From Roseovarius pacificus (GTDB lineage Bacteria > Pseudomonadota > Alphaproteobacteria > Rhodobacterales > Rhodobacteraceae), in the NCBI RefSeq assembly GCF_900142665.1, contig NZ_FRBR01000005.1:124001-188000 (forward strand): 64,000 bases of DNA. Direction: 5' to 3'. A program made the position numbers and the translations under genes. This document shows, piece after piece, positions 63,067 to 64,000 of the stretch. The notes beneath the pieces are model-generated. The model made no database searches. It saw only the letters and a list, made by a program, of their open reading frames with translations, and was not told the origin of the DNA. The number at the start of each line of letters is the position of its first letter. Positions within the stretch are counted from its first letter, which is position 1.

Positions 63067-64000
63067 GTGCAGCATAACGACCCGGATATCACCCTGATCA
63101 CCCCCTCGGCCCCGATGGCGGCGGAAACGCATGGCGGGCGCGCCAAGTGTCTTCAGCGGCTGGTGCGGCTGGATCTGCCGGTGCCGCGCACCATCGCTTT
63201 GTCGTTCCGGGCGGTTCACGGAATCGCCGCGGGCGAGAGCCCCGACATGACGCGGATGCTGGCGCCGTTTCAGGACGAGGCCTTGCTGTGCGTGCGCCCG
63301 TCTTCGGAAGACCCGGACTGGGGCGGGCCGGGGGCGGTTCTGAATATCGGGATGAACGACGCCAAGTTCGTGGAACTGAGCGATCGTCTGGGCAAGGAGG
63401 CGGCTTCGGATCTGTATCTGCGGTTCGTGCAGGCCTATGCGATTCATGTGGCGCGGCTGGACCCGGACATGTTCGACGAGATTTCCGAAGACCCCATCGA
63501 AGGGCTGGGGCAGGCGCTGCGCGCTTATGAGGACGAAACCGAGGAAGATTTCCCGCAGGATACGGGCGTGCAACTGGCCGAGGTGCTGCGCTCGATGGCG
63601 CGGGCCTGGGAGGGCACGACGGCGCGGCTGCTGCGGCAGGCCAAGGGCGCACCGGCGGATGCGGGGTTGGGCCTTGTGGTGCAGGAGATGGCGTTCGGGC
63701 TGGGGCAGGGCGAATGCGGATCGGGGGTGATCCAGCTTGTGGACAGCCAGACAGGCACGCGCCAGATCACCGGGCGCTACCTGAGCCAGAGCCAGGGGCG
63801 CGAGGCGCTGCATGGCGGGTCGGACGCATTGTATCTGGAGCAGGACCCGCGCGGCCCGTCGCTGGAGGAACTGGCGCCCGAGGCGTTTGCGGCGCTCAAG
63901 GAGTATACCGCCCTGATGCGCGTCAAGCTGCGCGAGGAAATGCAGGTGGAGTTCACCATCGAGAACGGCGCGGTGTTCGTTCTGGACGGGGTGCGCGTGG
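63067..64000 (+). CDS. PEP/pyruvate-binding (PPDK-like) protein, N-terminal part
   Basis: An open frame from GTG 63067 runs off the right edge (311 codons visible). It begins QHNDPDITLITPSAPMAAETHGGRAKCLQRL and continues with an ATP-grasp-like nucleotide-binding domain of pyruvate phosphate dikinase or PEP synthase: LLCVRPSSEDPDWGGPGAVLNIGMND, then LGLVVQEMAFGLGQGECGSGV and MQVEFTIENGAVFVLDGVRV. The central His and PEP domains would lie beyond the window. In related genomes a PPDK-like gene often follows glyS (from memory). An AAAGG site lies 8 bases before GTG. Confidence 0.75.
   Translation, partial: MQHNDPDITLITPSAPMAAETHGGRAKCLQRLVRLDLPVPRTIALSFRAVHGIAAGESPDMTRMLAPFQDEALLCVRPSSEDPDWGGPGAVLNIGMNDAKFVELSDRLGKEAASDLYLRFVQAYAIHVARLDPDMFDEISEDPIEGLGQALRAYEDETEEDFPQDTGVQLAEVLRSMARAWEGTTARLLRQAKGAPADAGLGLVVQEMAFGLGQGECGSGVIQLVDSQTGTRQITGRYLSQSQGREALHGGSDALYLEQDPRGPSLEELAPEAFAALKEYTALMRVKLREEMQVEFTIENGAVFVLDGVRV

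Overview
The window looks like a stretch of core chromosome from a marine-type alphaproteobacterium of the order Rhodobacterales (Roseobacter group). The evidence is the high GC with dense short intergenic gaps, a CarD/ferredoxin/Suv3-type helicase block, a SAM-II riboswitch before metZ, a DUF1127 gene followed by four CCUCCUCCC-loop hairpins (CcaF1-CcsR type of Rhodobacter), glyQ and glyS separated by a small DUF6446-type gene, and a VPLPA-CTERM type sorting tail. I see no phage, integrase, insertion sequence, rRNA or CRISPR array. No species can be named from sequence alone.

Layout. 1-4.8 kb: end of a TPR protein, Suv3-like helicase, S4 RNA-binding protein, 7Fe ferredoxin, CarD, terminator. 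4.8-8.7 kb: divergent cobS/cobT and a KefB/C-type antiporter. 8.8-16.1 kb: a large GspL/PilM-like plus GspC/PilP-like fusion protein, MetY, a DUF2007 protein, a glycosyltransferase-like protein, and a SatD/DUF3307 pair. 16.2-18.3 kb: tRNA-Tyr, an RlmB-type methyltransferase, a zinc-ribbon protein, a candidate small RNA, a CoA-binding protein. 18.3-24.5 kb: a his cluster read leftwards (hisB, hisH, hisA, hisF, hisE) interrupted by a CTERM-anchored protein, a DMT exporter and two small secreted proteins on the other strand. 24.7-31.3 kb: tRNA-Gly, a possible 43-residue membrane protein, a phosphodiesterase, pyruvate carboxylase, an FMN alpha-hydroxy-acid dehydrogenase. 31.4-36.5 kb: UvrD/PcrA helicase with an unusual coiled-coil insert, a cobalamin riboswitch driving a 90-residue protein of unknown function, an M20 deacylase, and the DUF1127/four-hairpin sRNA locus.

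36.9-50.3 kb: a peptidoglycan-binding lipoprotein, 2Fe-2S ferredoxin, a decayed gene, bestrophin, purD, xseA, an isolated formate dehydrogenase beta subunit, YhhN, ftsY, MgtC, a DMT transporter, a YciB-type protein, two less known proteins. 50.4-64 kb: SAM-II riboswitch with metZ, folE2, a second DUF1127 gene, trkH, a ThDP-dependent decarboxylase, a protease-like protein without catalytic residues, glyQ-DUF6446-glyS, and the start of a PEP/pyruvate-binding (PPDK-like) protein.

The functional themes are amino-acid synthesis (histidine, methionine by both MetY and MetZ), B12 assembly and B12 sensing, RNA-based regulation (two riboswitches, four sRNAs, a candidate sRNA, hairpins covering start sites), and housekeeping. 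The points most worth following up are the B12-riboswitch-controlled small protein, the foreign-looking coiled-coil insert in UvrD, the codon-use island in the Suv3-like helicase, a 67-bp GTAC-rich element present twice with exact internal spacing, and the CcsR-type sRNA array.
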